Source: Methylobacterium sp. 2A (lineage in GTDB: Bacteria; Pseudomonadota; Alphaproteobacteria; Rhizobiales; Beijerinckiaceae). Taken from it: a stretch of DNA of 64,000 nt. Below the pieces are notes generated by a model. That model made no database searches. It was not told where the DNA came from and worked only from the letters and a program-made list of their open reading frames with translations. This document shows, piece by piece, positions 1 to 8,101 of this stretch. The stretch lies in the NCBI RefSeq assembly GCF_009806555.1, contig NZ_VUOK01000034.1:1-64000 (forward strand), given 5' to 3'. The translations under genes and the position numbers were made by a program. The number at the start of each line of letters is the position of its first letter. Positions within the stretch are counted from its first letter, which is position 1.

Positions 1-2
1 TG

Positions 3-131
3 GCCATGAACCTCGTGCGCGCGCCCGGAGACCGACACAGCCTCAAGGTCAGGCGAAAGCTCGCCAATCTCAACCCAGACTACCTCGAGGCCCTCATCCG
101 ACAGACCCCAAAATCAGCAACAAAAAGCTGA
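3..131 (+). mobile_element. C-terminal end of a transposase, cut by the window edge
   Basis: An open frame enters from the left edge and ends at TGA 129-131. The 42 visible residues include VRRKLANLNPDYLEALIR. A basic stretch followed by a W/N-x-x-YL-x-x-(L/I) tail is what I recall for the C-terminus of ISAs1 / H-repeat type transposases. The catalytic part lies outside the window, so family and integrity cannot be judged. No terminal inverted repeat could be identified in the 213 bases between this stop and the next gene. Confidence 0.5.
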
Positions 132-344
132 AGCGATTCCCCTGGCGGGAATGCGGGGCGGGAAACGCGCCGCGGGCAGCCCGTTGCGAGGTTTGAACGG
201 ATTCGATCGGGCGCTCCGCGCAGTCCCGTGCAGAGTCCCGGACAGCCCGCGCGAGGCGAACCCGAGCTCCGTCGTCGCCGTTGCCCCGGTCCCGGGCCGC
301 GTGTGAAAAGCGCGCCGGACAAGCGGGATTCGAGGGAGTTTTTG

Positions 345-1322
345 GTGGCCGAGGTTCCCGAGCGGAACGAAGCAGCTGCGGCTGGCGCCGTACGGGTCGA
401 GGCGCCCGCGCGTCTGCATTTCGGCTTCCTGGACCTGCATGGCGGCCTCGGCCGACGCTTCGGCAGCATCGGACTCGCCATCGACGAACCCTCCCTGGCA
501 CTCACCGCGCGACGGTCGGCGCAGGCTTCGGTTACGGGTCCCGAGGCCGAGCGGGTGCGCGGCTACGTCCGGGCCGCCGCAGCGCATCTCGGACGCGGCG
601 AGGACGTCGCCGTCACGGTGGAACGGGCGATCCCGGCCCATGCCGGCTTCGGCTCCGGCACGCAGCTCGGTCTGGCGGTGGCGGCCGCGATGGCCCGCCT
701 GAACGGGGCGCCCTTCGCGGCCGACGCCTTCGCGGCGATTCTGGATCGCGGCAACCGGTCGGGCGTCGGCCTGCGCGCCTTCACGGAGGGCGGCCTGATC
801 GTCGATGGCGGGCGCGGGGCGGATGGCGGACCGCCGCCGGTCATCGCGCGCCTGCCCTATCCCGCGGACTGGCGGATCGTCCTGATCATCGATCCCGACA
901 GGGCGGGCGTCCACGGCGTGCGCGAGATCGAGGCGTTCCGCGATCTGCCGCGCTTCCCCGAAGCGGAGGCCGCGGAGATCTGCCGAATCACGCTGATGCA
1001 GGTTCTGCCCGCCGTCGCCCTCGCGGAACCGCAGGGTTTCGGCGCCGGGATCACCCGGATCCAGGATCTGATCGGCGATCACTTCGCGCCCCACCAAGGC
1101 GGCCGATACGCCAGCGCCGCGGTCGCGCAGGTTCTGGCGAACGTCGCCGCGCAGGGCGTGCCGGGCTACGGCCAGTCCTCCTGGGGGCCGACCGGATTCG
1201 TGCTGATGCCCTCGGACGCCGAGGCCCGCGCCCTGGTGGCCAGTCTCGACCGCGGAGGCCCGCTCCGCTTCGTCATCGCCCGCGGCCGAAACGGCGGCGC
1301 TTCGGTAACCGGTCCGACCTGA
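345..1322 (+). CDS. mptG: Beta-ribofuranosylaminobenzene 5'-phosphate synthase (MptG/Orf4)
   Basis: Catalyses the first committed step of (tetrahydro)methanopterin synthesis, joining phosphoribosyl pyrophosphate and p-hydroxy/aminobenzoate with loss of CO2. The protein (325 aa from this start) begins with the family signature RVEAPARLHFGFLDLHG at about residues 17-33. It carries the GHMP-type glycine loop GFGSGTQLGL at residues 101-110, then the conserved segments RSGVG and SSWGPTGF. The GTG at 345 is chosen because GAGGGAG sits 7 bases upstream. In-frame GTGs at 228 and 303 would add a low-complexity tail. It is the first gene of the H4MPT cluster, 86 bases ahead of mtdB. Very sure of the family, less of the start. 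Confidence 0.9.
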   Translation: MAEVPERNEAAAAGAVRVEAPARLHFGFLDLHGGLGRRFGSIGLAIDEPSLALTARRSAQASVTGPEAERVRGYVRAAAAHLGRGEDVAVTVERAIPAHAGFGSGTQLGLAVAAAMARLNGAPFAADAFAAILDRGNRSGVGLRAFTEGGLIVDGGRGADGGPPPVIARLPYPADWRIVLIIDPDRAGVHGVREIEAFRDLPRFPEAEAAEICRITLMQVLPAVALAEPQGFGAGITRIQDLIGDHFAPHQGGRYASAAVAQVLANVAAQGVPGYGQSSWGPTGFVLMPSDAEARALVASLDRGGPLRFVIARGRNGGASVTGPT

Positions 1323-1408
1323 GCCACCCGCCCCGGGCTTGACCCGGAACGCCGCTCCGGGTTTGGACGATGGTGATGCGCACCGGTCGCGCACCGCAGG
1401 GGGAATCC

Positions 1409-2302
1409 ATGGCCCGCTCGATCCTCCATATGCTGACGCCGCTCCGGCACATGAGCCCGTTCGACGTGAACATGGCCGTGGATGCCGGCTTCGAGACGGT
1501 GGTGACCTACACGGAGGTCAGCCTCGCCGACGTGGTGTCGCTGACCCAGGATTCGATCTTTTCGCGGTCTCCGGCCGACGGGACGCGGACCGGAATCTTC
1601 ATCGGCGGCAAGAACGCCGAGGATGCCCTCGACATGGTCGACCGGGCCAAGAAGGCCTTCGTGCCGCCCTTCGTGAACCACGTCTTCGCCGACCCGGCGG
1701 GCTCGTTCACCACCGGCGCCGCGATGGTGGCCCAGGTCTCGCGGGCGCTCCGACAGAAGTTCAACACCGACCTCCAGGGCAAGCGGATCGTCATCTTCGG
1801 CGGGGCCGGCGTCGTCGCCTACGTGGCGGCGGTGATCGGCGCGCTCCAGGGCGCCACCACGGTGCTGGTCGGCCATGACGGCGAGGAGCGCGTCTCCAAG
1901 ATCGCCTTCACCATGAAGTGGCGCTTCGGCATCGAGGTCGGCGCCGTCGACGGCACCACGCCGGAGGATCGCCGCGCCGCCATCCGGGACGCCGACGTGA
2001 TCCTCTCGGCCGGCCCCGCCGGCATCCCGATCCTCACGGCCGAGGATCTGGGATCGGCGCCGAAACTGCTGGTCGCCTCGGACGTCAACGCCGTGCCGCC
2101 CGCCGGCATCGCGGGGATCGACGTGAACGCCGTGGACGTGCCCCTGCCCAAAGGCCAGGGCGTCGGCATCGGCGCGCTGGCGGTCGGGAACGTGAAGTAC
2201 CAGACGCAGCGGCGCCTGTTCGACCGCATGCTCGCCTCCGACACCCCGCTCTGCCTCGACTTCCGCGACGCCTACACCCTCGCGGTCGAGATCGCGGGTT
2301 AG
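1409..2302 (+). CDS. mtdB: NAD(P)-dependent methylene-H4MPT dehydrogenase MtdB
   Basis: Oxidises methylene-H4MPT to methenyl-H4MPT in the cytoplasm during formaldehyde oxidation. The 297-aa product has the expected MtdB length and N-terminus (SILHMLTPLRHMSPFDVNMA). It has a Rossmann nucleotide site at VIFGGAGVVAYVA (about residues 128-140) and the C-terminal GVGIGALAVGNVKYQTQ block. The related MtdA has a different N-terminus, so MtdB is preferred. The ATG at 1409 follows AGGGGGAA at optimal spacing; an upstream GTG at 1370 would add 13 unlikely residues. Lies between mptG and an ATP-grasp gene, as in other Methylobacterium. Confidence 0.95.
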   Translation: MARSILHMLTPLRHMSPFDVNMAVDAGFETVVTYTEVSLADVVSLTQDSIFSRSPADGTRTGIFIGGKNAEDALDMVDRAKKAFVPPFVNHVFADPAGSFTTGAAMVAQVSRALRQKFNTDLQGKRIVIFGGAGVVAYVAAVIGALQGATTVLVGHDGEERVSKIAFTMKWRFGIEVGAVDGTTPEDRRAAIRDADVILSAGPAGIPILTAEDLGSAPKLLVASDVNAVPPAGIAGIDVNAVDVPLPKGQGVGIGALAVGNVKYQTQRRLFDRMLASDTPLCLDFRDAYTLAVEIAG

Positions 2303-2318
2303 GGCTTTTCGGGCCCGG

Positions 2319-3470
2319 ATGGCGGATTCGATCCTGATCGCCACCCAGGCCGGGCGCGCCCTCGCGCAGGCGGCGCGGCGCGCCGGCCTGCGGCCCTACG
2401 TGGCCGACCTGTTCGGCGATTCCGATACTCTGGCCGCCGCGGAGGCCTATCGCCCGCTGCCGGGCCGCTTCGGCACGACGCCGTGTGCCGCCGAGACGCT
2501 GGCCGCGCTCGACGACCTCGCGGACGCCGCCGGATCCCCGGTCGGCCTCGTCCTAGGCAGCGGCTTCGAGGATGCACCGGGCCTCGTGGCGGAGCTCGCG
2601 CGCCGGCACCGGCTGCTCGGCGCCTCCGCCGGGACCATCGCGGACCTCAAGGATCCCTCCGCCTTCGCGGCCCTCTGCGCGCGCCTCGCCGTACCGCACC
2701 CTGCGGTCTCGATGGATCCGCCGGACGACCCGTCGCGGTGGCTGCTCAAGCGGATCGGCGGCAGCGGCGGCGCCCATATCCGCCTCGCGACGCGGTCGGT
2801 GCCCCCGCCGGGCCATTATCTCCAGGCGCGCGTCCCCGGGCGGGCGCATGCCCTCAATGTCCTCGCCGACGGCCGAACGATCCGGATCCTGGCCGTGACC
2901 GAGCAATGGTGCGCGCCGACGCCGATCCGGCCCTACCGCTATGCCGGCGCGCTGGTCCGTGGCCCCGCCGAGCCGCCGTCTCTCCCCGCCGGCCTCGTCG
3001 CGGCGGTCGCGGACGCGACAGCGCGGATCGTGGCCGCGACCGGATTGGTGGGGCTCGCCAGCGCGGACGTTCTCATCGACGGCGCCGACTGGTGGCTGAT
3101 GGAGATCAATCCCCGCCCCGGCGCGACGCTCGACATCCTCGACCGCCGGGCGGCGCCGCTGCTCGAAGCCCATATCGCCGCCTGCCGCGGCGCGACGCCG
3201 GACCTCGGTGCGCCGCCGGTGGGTGCGGCGGCCGCGCAGATCTGTTACGCCGACCGGGAGCTTGCGCCTGTGCCGGACCAGGATTGGCCGGACTGCGTGC
3301 GTGACCGCCCGCGCCCCGGCTCGGTGGTCCGCCGCGACGCGCCGCTCTGCACGGTGCTGGCCGAAGGCGCGGACCGGGCGGAGGCGCTCGACCTGTTGGA
3401 ATCGCGAACGGCCCGCCTGCGGGCGGCCTTCGCAGCGCAGAAAACACAGCCCGAGGAAGCCCCGTCATGA
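2319..3470 (+). CDS. ATP-grasp protein of the H4MPT cluster (OrfY-like)
   Basis: 383-aa protein that fits the ATP-grasp fold. A lysine/glycine-rich phosphate-binding segment [16 protein letters not shown] is followed by the metal-binding E-x-N-x-R motif in [16 protein letters not shown] near residue 265. It occupies the slot called orfY between mtdB and mch in Methylobacterium extorquens, a gene linked to the H4MPT/methylofuran pathways but without a proven reaction as far as I know. By family it should form an amide or peptide bond using ATP, for example adding glutamate to a cofactor precursor; that is inference. Its stop overlaps the mch start (ATGA), suggesting translational coupling. Confidence 0.85.
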   Translation: MADSILIATQAGRALAQAARRAGLRPYVADLFGDSDTLAAAEAYRPLPGRFGTTPCAAETLAALDDLADAAGSPVGLVLGSGFEDAPGLVAELARRHRLLGASAGTIADLKDPSAFAALCARLAVPHPAVSMDPPDDPSRWLLKRIGGSGGAHIRLATRSVPPPGHYLQARVPGRAHALNVLADGRTIRILAVTEQWCAPTPIRPYRYAGALVRGPAEPPSLPAGLVAAVADATARIVAATGLVGLASADVLIDGADWWLMEINPRPGATLDILDRRAAPLLEAHIAACRGATPDLGAPPVGAAAAQICYADRELAPVPDQDWPDCVRDRPRPGSVVRRDAPLCTVLAEGADRAEALDLLESRTARLRAAFAAQKTQPEEAPS

Positions 3471-4441
3471 GTGCCAGCCCATCCTACCCCAGCGTCAATG
3501 CGCTCACAGGCCCGCTGGTCGAGCGCCTCGTGGCCGACGCCGCGACCCTGCGGCTTGCCGTGTCGCAGGCGGCGGGCGGCGCCCGGATGGTCGATGCCGG
3601 GGCGCAGGCGCGGGGGTCGATCGAGGCCGGGCGGCGGATCGCGGAGATCTGCCTCGGCGGCCTCGGGACCGTCACCATCGCGCCGAGCGGGCCGATCGCG
3701 TCCTGGCCCTACTCGGTGACGGTTCACGCCGCCGATCCGGTCCTCGCCTGCCTCGGCAGCCAGTATGCGGGCTGGAGCCTCGCGGACGAGACCGGCGATT
3801 CCGGCTTCTTCGCCCTCGGTTCGGGTCCGGGCCGTGCGGTGGCGGTGGTCGAGGACCTGTACCAGGAACTCGGCTACCGGGATTCGGCGACCAGCACCGC
3901 CCTGGTGCTCGAAGCCGCCGGCGGCCCGCCCGACAGCGTCGTCGCCAAGGTGGCCGAGGCCACAGGCCTGCGGCCCGAGAACCTGACCTTCATCTTCGCG
4001 CCGACCCAGAGCCTCGCCGGCTCCACCCAGGTGGTGGCCCGCGTCCTGGAGGTCGCCCTGCACAAGGCCCACACGGTGGGCTTCGATCTGCACGCCATCG
4101 TGGACGGGATCGGCTCGGCCCCGCTGTCGCCGCCCCATCCCGATTTCATCAAGGCGATGGGCCGGACCAACGACGCGATCATCTATGGCGGCCGGGTCCA
4201 GCTCTTCGTGGACGCGGACGATGCGGACGCCAAGTCCCTCGCCGAGCAGCTGCCCTCGACCACGTCGAGCGATCACGGCGCGCCCTTCGCCGACATCTTC
4301 GCCCGGGTGAACGGCGACTTCTACAAGATCGACGGGGCGCTGTTCTCCCCGGCGGAGGCGATCGTCACCTCGGTGCGCTCGGGCGCCACCTACCGGGGCG
4401 GCCGCCTGGAGCCGTCGCTGGTGGACGCGTCCTTCGCCTGA
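3467..4441 (+). CDS. mch: Methenyltetrahydromethanopterin cyclohydrolase
   Basis: Hydrolyses methenyl-H4MPT to formyl-H4MPT, the step after MtdB. The 324-aa protein is full length for Mch. It opens with [18 protein letters not shown] and contains the family blocks [25 protein letters not shown] and SQYAGWSL. Later segments include [18 protein letters not shown] and [21 protein letters not shown]. The ATG overlaps the preceding stop by 4 bases and has GAGGAAG upstream. A palindromic repeat of about 150 bases separates it from the next cluster gene. Confidence 0.96.
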   Translation: MSASPSYPSVNALTGPLVERLVADAATLRLAVSQAAGGARMVDAGAQARGSIEAGRRIAEICLGGLGTVTIAPSGPIASWPYSVTVHAADPVLACLGSQYAGWSLADETGDSGFFALGSGPGRAVAVVEDLYQELGYRDSATSTALVLEAAGGPPDSVVAKVAEATGLRPENLTFIFAPTQSLAGSTQVVARVLEVALHKAHTVGFDLHAIVDGIGSAPLSPPHPDFIKAMGRTNDAIIYGGRVQLFVDADDADAKSLAEQLPSTTSSDHGAPFADIFARVNGDFYKIDGALFSPAEAIVTSVRSGATYRGGRLEPSLVDASFA

Positions 4442-4511
4442 GGCCACCAACGCGCTCGCCCTCTGATCCTTGCGGGATCGGTCCCGGTGAAACCGGTGCA
4501 GGATCGTGCAC

Positions 4512-4660
4512 GGGTCCCCTCTTCCGTGCGGGAGAGGGACAGGGTGAGGGATCAGGTCTTCAAGGAAGAGGCTCGCTCCGAAGGCGCAGCGACGGTTCGT
4601 TTGATCCTGAAGCTTCTCCTCCCTCACCCCAACCCTCTCCTGCTCGGGAGAGAGAGCCGG
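4512..4660. repeat. Intergenic palindromic repeat, type 1 (mch-orf5 gap)
   Basis: The 324 bases between mch and the next gene hold no gene. They contain two G/C-rich arms in inverted orientation: GAGAGGGACAGGGTGAGGGA at 4532-4551 and its imperfect complement at 4619-4640, about 70 bases apart. Smaller purine/pyrimidine runs flank both arms. The layout is that of a REP/BIME-like mobile palindrome and it could fold into a long hairpin in mRNA between mch and orf5. No second copy of this core was found in the window. Confidence 0.7.
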
Positions 4661-4765
4661 TCGCGTTCCATCCCAACCATTGCGGTGCGATCGCGAAGGG
4701 GCCAGCACCATCAGCCCCAAGCCAAACCCGCGGATCAGCTCTTTCCGTGACGAAGCAGGACCCTC

Positions 4766-5674
4766 ATGCGCATCGGGCTCGCGGCCGATAATGGCACCTG
4801 GCACAAGAACCGTCTGCTCGCGGCCCTGCGGACGCAGGGCGTCGAGCCGGTGCTGTTTTCCCTGGCCGACGTGGCCGTGGTCACGGGCGGCGGCGAGCCC
4901 CTGCGCGTCCCGGGCTTCCCGGAGGCGCTGCCGGACGGCGTGCTGATGCGTACGATCGCGGGCGGCACCTTCGAGGCCACGACCATGCGGCTCGGGGTGC
5001 TGCACGCCCTGGTGGCGGCAGGCGTCACCGTGTGGAACAGCCCGACCGCCACCGAACGCTCGGTCGACAAGGCCGCCACCTCGCTGCTCATCGCCCGGGC
5101 CGGTCTGCCGACCCCGGCGACCTGGGTGTTTTCCAAGCGTGAGGCTGCGGCCGATCTCGTCGCCGCAGAAGCCCGGCCCGGCGCCCCCCTCGTGCTCAAG
5201 CCGCTGTTCGGCTCGCAGGGGGAGGGGCTCGCCCTCATCGAGCGCCCGGAGGATCTGCCCGACGAGGAGGCCGTGGCCCGGGTCTACTACCTCCAGCGCT
5301 ACGTCCCGCGCCGCGACGGGCTCTGGCGCGATTACCGCGTGTTCGTCTGCGACGGGCGGGCGATCGCCGGCATGATCCGCGAGGGCGACGGCTGGATCAC
5401 CAACGTCCACCGGGGCGGACGGCCGCTGCCCTGGGCGATGCCCCGCGCCGCCGCGGACCTCGCCGAGGCCGCCGCGGCGGCGATCGGCGTCGATTATTCC
5501 GGCGTCGACTTGGTCGAGGACGGGGAGGGCGGCTTCTCCATCCTGGAGGTCAATTCCATGCCGGCCTGGTCGGGGCTTCAGACCGTGTGCGAGACCGATA
5601 TCGCCGCCGCGGTGGTCCGCGGGTTCCTCGCCGCCGTCCGGGGCGCGAGCCGGCCGCGGCTCGTGGTGGCATGA
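4766..5674 (+). CDS. RimK-like ATP-grasp ligase of the H4MPT cluster (Orf5)
   Basis: 302-aa ATP-grasp protein. Visible are the lysine/glycine loop LVLKPLFGSQGEGLAL (about residues 149-164), YYLQRYVPRRDGLWRDYRVF, WITNVHRGG, and the metal-binding end FSILEVNSMPAWSGLQ with Glu and Asn. RimK-type enzymes add glutamate; archaeal MptN does so on tetrahydrosarcinapterin, so a glutamate-ligase role in cofactor tailoring is plausible, but the substrate here is not shown by the sequence. In M. extorquens this locus is orf5, between mch and orf7. An AGGA lies 5 bases before the ATG. The stop overlaps the next start (ATGA). Confidence 0.87.
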   Translation: MRIGLAADNGTWHKNRLLAALRTQGVEPVLFSLADVAVVTGGGEPLRVPGFPEALPDGVLMRTIAGGTFEATTMRLGVLHALVAAGVTVWNSPTATERSVDKAATSLLIARAGLPTPATWVFSKREAAADLVAAEARPGAPLVLKPLFGSQGEGLALIERPEDLPDEEAVARVYYLQRYVPRRDGLWRDYRVFVCDGRAIAGMIREGDGWITNVHRGGRPLPWAMPRAAADLAEAAAAAIGVDYSGVDLVEDGEGGFSILEVNSMPAWSGLQTVCETDIAAAVVRGFLAAVRGASRPRLVVA

Positions 5675-6504
5675 ACGGGCTCGACCCGGGGCTTGTCGGC
5701 ACACTGTACCGGGCGGCCTGCCTCGCGGAGTTGGACGCAATCAAGCCCGGCAACGTCCACGCCTTCGCCCCCGGCCATCGCATGGTGGTGGCCGATTTCG
5801 TCACCAGCGCCGAGGTCTCGGCGCCGCCCCTGGCGCGGCCCGGGGCGGGCGTCGGCGAGAGGATCCGCGACGGGGTCGCCGCCACGATGGCCGCAGTCGG
5901 CCAGAACACCAATCTCGGCATCCTGCTCCTCTGCGCCCCCCTCGCCGCCGCGGCCGAGCGGGGCGCGGGTGTCGCGACGGTGCTCGATACCCTCGATCGC
6001 TCGGATGCCGAGGCGGCCTTCGCGGCGATCCGGATGGCCAATCCCGGCGGACTCGGCCGGGCGGATAGGCACGATGTCGCCGCCGCGGCCCCCGAGTCCC
6101 TCCGCGACGCGATGGCGGAGGCCGCCGGGCGGGACCGCGTCGCCCGGGCCTACGGAACCGGCTTCGCCGACGTGACGGAGATCGGCCTCCCGGCCCTCAC
6201 GGAGGCCCGGGCGCGGGGGCTCGACCCGTCCTGGTGCACCACCGCGGTGCATCTCGCCTATCTCCGCGCGGTTCCGGACAGCCACGTCGCCCGCAAGCAC
6301 GGCCGCGCCGTCGCCGAGGATCTTCGCCGGGAAGTTGAAAAAAGTCTGGCCGGCCTGGACCTCGCCGCGCGGCCGGTCGAGCGGCTGCTGGCCCTCGACG
6401 CGTCGCTGAAGGGGCGCGGCCTCAACCCGGGCACCAGCGCGGATTTCACGGTGGCGACCCTGTTCTGGGAAGCGCTGGCGGCGGCGGGCGCCACGCTGGC
6501 CTGA
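5671..6504 (+). CDS. CitG/MdcB-like protein of the H4MPT cluster (Orf7)
   Basis: 277-aa protein with the triphosphoribosyl-dephospho-CoA synthase (CitG/MdcB) fold signatures: LDAIKPGNVHAFAPGHRM near the N-terminus, GQNTNLGILLLCAPLA mid-protein, and LNPGTSADFTVATLFW at the C-terminus. CitG enzymes transfer a triphosphoribosyl group from ATP. No citrate or malonate decarboxylase genes are nearby, so that reaction is unlikely here. The position (orf7 of the H4MPT cluster, fused by ATGA overlap to orf5) argues for a phosphoribosyl-type reaction in pterin or furan cofactor synthesis. That is inference. The start at 5671 is preferred over an upstream one that would run into orf5. Confidence 0.85.
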   Translation: MNGLDPGLVGTLYRAACLAELDAIKPGNVHAFAPGHRMVVADFVTSAEVSAPPLARPGAGVGERIRDGVAATMAAVGQNTNLGILLLCAPLAAAAERGAGVATVLDTLDRSDAEAAFAAIRMANPGGLGRADRHDVAAAAPESLRDAMAEAAGRDRVARAYGTGFADVTEIGLPALTEARARGLDPSWCTTAVHLAYLRAVPDSHVARKHGRAVAEDLRREVEKSLAGLDLAARPVERLLALDASLKGRGLNPGTSADFTVATLFWEALAAAGATLA

Positions 6505-6574
6505 GCCGTGCAAGTTCCCGTGTTGCCTGGGGCGAAGGCCAAAGAAATTCCTTCGCGGCAGGGCCTTGCGCGGG

Positions 6575-6603
6575 TTGTGAGCCGCAGGGGCGCGCTGTAG
6601 GGT
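6575..6603 (+). promoter_or_regulatory. Candidate sigma-70 promoter for fae
   Basis: TTGTGA at 6575-6580 and TAGGGT at 6598-6603 are separated by 17 bases, about 140 bases upstream of the fae start. The 237-base gap before fae, with no other gene, suggests that fae has its own promoter. The boxes match the consensus only partly, so this is tentative. Confidence 0.35.
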
Positions 6604-6741
6604 CCGCCGCGCTGTCCGGCCCAACCGGCTCGACCCTTCCGGCTCGGCCGGTGGTCGGGCGCCGATAACAAGGATGGCTTCCCGGCCGCGGCGCATGCCC
6701 GGCGCGGCGGCTCTAGTTCGGAATCCAGGGAGAGACACCGA

Positions 6742-7254
6742 ATGGCGAAGATCACCAAGGTTCAGGTCGGCGAAGCCCTCGTCGGCGACGGCAACGAGGT
6801 CGCCCACATCGACCTCATCATCGGACCGCGCGGTTCGCCCGCCGAGACGGCTTTCTGCAACGGCCTCGTGAACAACAAGCACGGCTTCACCAGCCTGCTC
6901 GCGGTCATCGCGCCGAACCTGCCGTGCAAGCCCAACACCCTGATGTTCAACAAGGTCACCATCAACGACGCCCGTCAGGCCGTCCAGATGTTCGGCCCGG
7001 CCCAGCACGGCGTGGCCAAGGCCGTTCAGGATTGCGTGGCCGAGGGCATCATCCCGGCGGACGAGGCCGACGACCTGTACATCCTGGTCGGCGTGTTCAT
7101 CCACTGGGAGGCGGCCGACGACGCCAAGATCCAGAAGTACAACTACGAGGCGACCAAGCTGTCGATCCAGCGCGCCGTCAACGGTGAGCCGAAGGCTTCG
7201 GCCGTCACCGAGCAGCGCAACTCGGCGCAGCACCCCTTCGCCGCCAACGCTTAG
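6742..7254 (+). CDS. fae: Formaldehyde-activating enzyme Fae
   Basis: Catalyses condensation of formaldehyde with H4MPT to methylene-H4MPT, the entry point and detoxification step in methylotrophs, and is normally one of the most abundant cytoplasmic proteins. The 170 aa match the canonical length. The N-terminus [20 protein letters not shown] is followed by [11 protein letters not shown], holding the catalytic histidine (H22 counting from Met). Then come [18 protein letters not shown] and the C-terminal [15 protein letters not shown] precedes the ATG at good spacing. A strong terminator follows, so the cluster ends here. Confidence 0.98.
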   Translation: MAKITKVQVGEALVGDGNEVAHIDLIIGPRGSPAETAFCNGLVNNKHGFTSLLAVIAPNLPCKPNTLMFNKVTINDARQAVQMFGPAQHGVAKAVQDCVAEGIIPADEADDLYILVGVFIHWEAADDAKIQKYNYEATKLSIQRAVNGEPKASAVTEQRNSAQHPFAANA

Positions 7255-7352
7255 ATCGGAGACGGTCCTGGGCAGAGCGCGCCTCCGCCCGCACCGCGGG
7301 GCCTGCTCCAGCGACTGGCTTCGATCTTCCTTGGCCGATAGGTAGGCCCCGG

Positions 7353-7384
7353 ACGGGACGGCGCGAGCCGTCCCGTTTTCGTTT
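7353..7384 (+). terminator. Rho-independent terminator after fae
   Basis: A 10-bp perfect stem (ACGGGACGGC at 7353-7362 with its complement at 7367-7376) with a GCGA loop is followed by TTTTCGTTT. It lies 98 bases after the fae stop. Confidence 0.88.
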
Positions 7385-8101
7385 GGACGCTGCACGCCTG
7401 TATGCCGCCGACGCAGAAGGCCAGATGGGGTCCGGACACCCGGCATCGTCCCCGCGTGCCTTGGGCGGCGGGGGCATGGCCGAAGAGACGAACACGAGGG
7501 ACGCGGGACGCCGCGGAGACCCAGGTGTCGAATAACGCGCGGGATCCGATCCCCGCTGCGCCCGCGGCATCGACCGGGCCTCTTCCCCGGCCGGTACCGT
7601 CTTTCTTGTCGCGGTGTCTTTCGGCGATCCCGGTCCTGCAACGCGCTGTCTGGCAGTCTCTGACGCGGTGAACCACTGCCGGAACCGGCACAGCGTTGTG
7701 GCCTTCCAGCTGTCGCCCGCCTCGTCGTGGGCGGATCCGCAGGTTGCGCAGGGTCGGCCCAGGTGGGGGTCGGCGCGGGAGCTTTTCAGCCCCGCCGAGT
7801 GGGTCCGTTCTTTCTCACACCCGCATCCGAGACATGCCCCGTACCGGCTCTGCCGCCCGGGGCGATGGCGGCTGAGAGCCACCGACGCGGGCACCGCCCC
7901 GCCTCCGGACCCGACCGGTCAGCCACCGGGCAGGCCCCACGAGGGACGCCGCAGGATAGCTCCCGAAGCGCCGTGGGCAGGTGCAGCCAGGAAGCAGAAA
8001 ATAGGAATACTATCAAGGACAGGCGGCTTCCCGGAACCCTTGGTCCTGGGAAGCCGCAGCTTTCCAGCGCGGAGCAGCCCGGTACGGGTTGCTGCGACCC
8101 T
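7385..8101. other. About 0.7 kb without a convincing gene
   Basis: Open frames exist on both strands but they have arginine/proline-rich, low-information translations, no good ribosome binding sites and no recognised domain. No tRNA, riboswitch or insertion sequence was recognised. The only clear structure is the hairpin at 8023-8057. The stretch could contain an unrecognised RNA or decayed DNA. Confidence 0.5.
8023..8057 (-). terminator. Hairpin downstream of the autotransporter gene
   Basis: GCGGCTTCCC at 8023-8032 pairs perfectly with 8048-8057 across a 15-base loop. It lies 45 bases beyond the autotransporter stop on the minus strand, where a terminator is expected, but no U-run follows in either direction. 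It may be a factor-dependent stop or a 3'-end stabiliser. Confidence 0.45.

Noticed and set aside
3245..5740. Long minus-strand open frame over the H4MPT cluster
   Set aside because: Opposes mch, orf5 and part of orfY, all clear family members.
7205..7894. Minus-strand frame with several Cys pairs (possible zinc ribbon)
   Set aside because: The Cys pattern is irregular, the frame overlaps the fae end, and there is no ribosome binding site or family match.
7858..7900. CTGAGAGCC segment recalling a TPP riboswitch
   Set aside because: The rest of the thiamine-box consensus and a downstream thiamine gene are absent.
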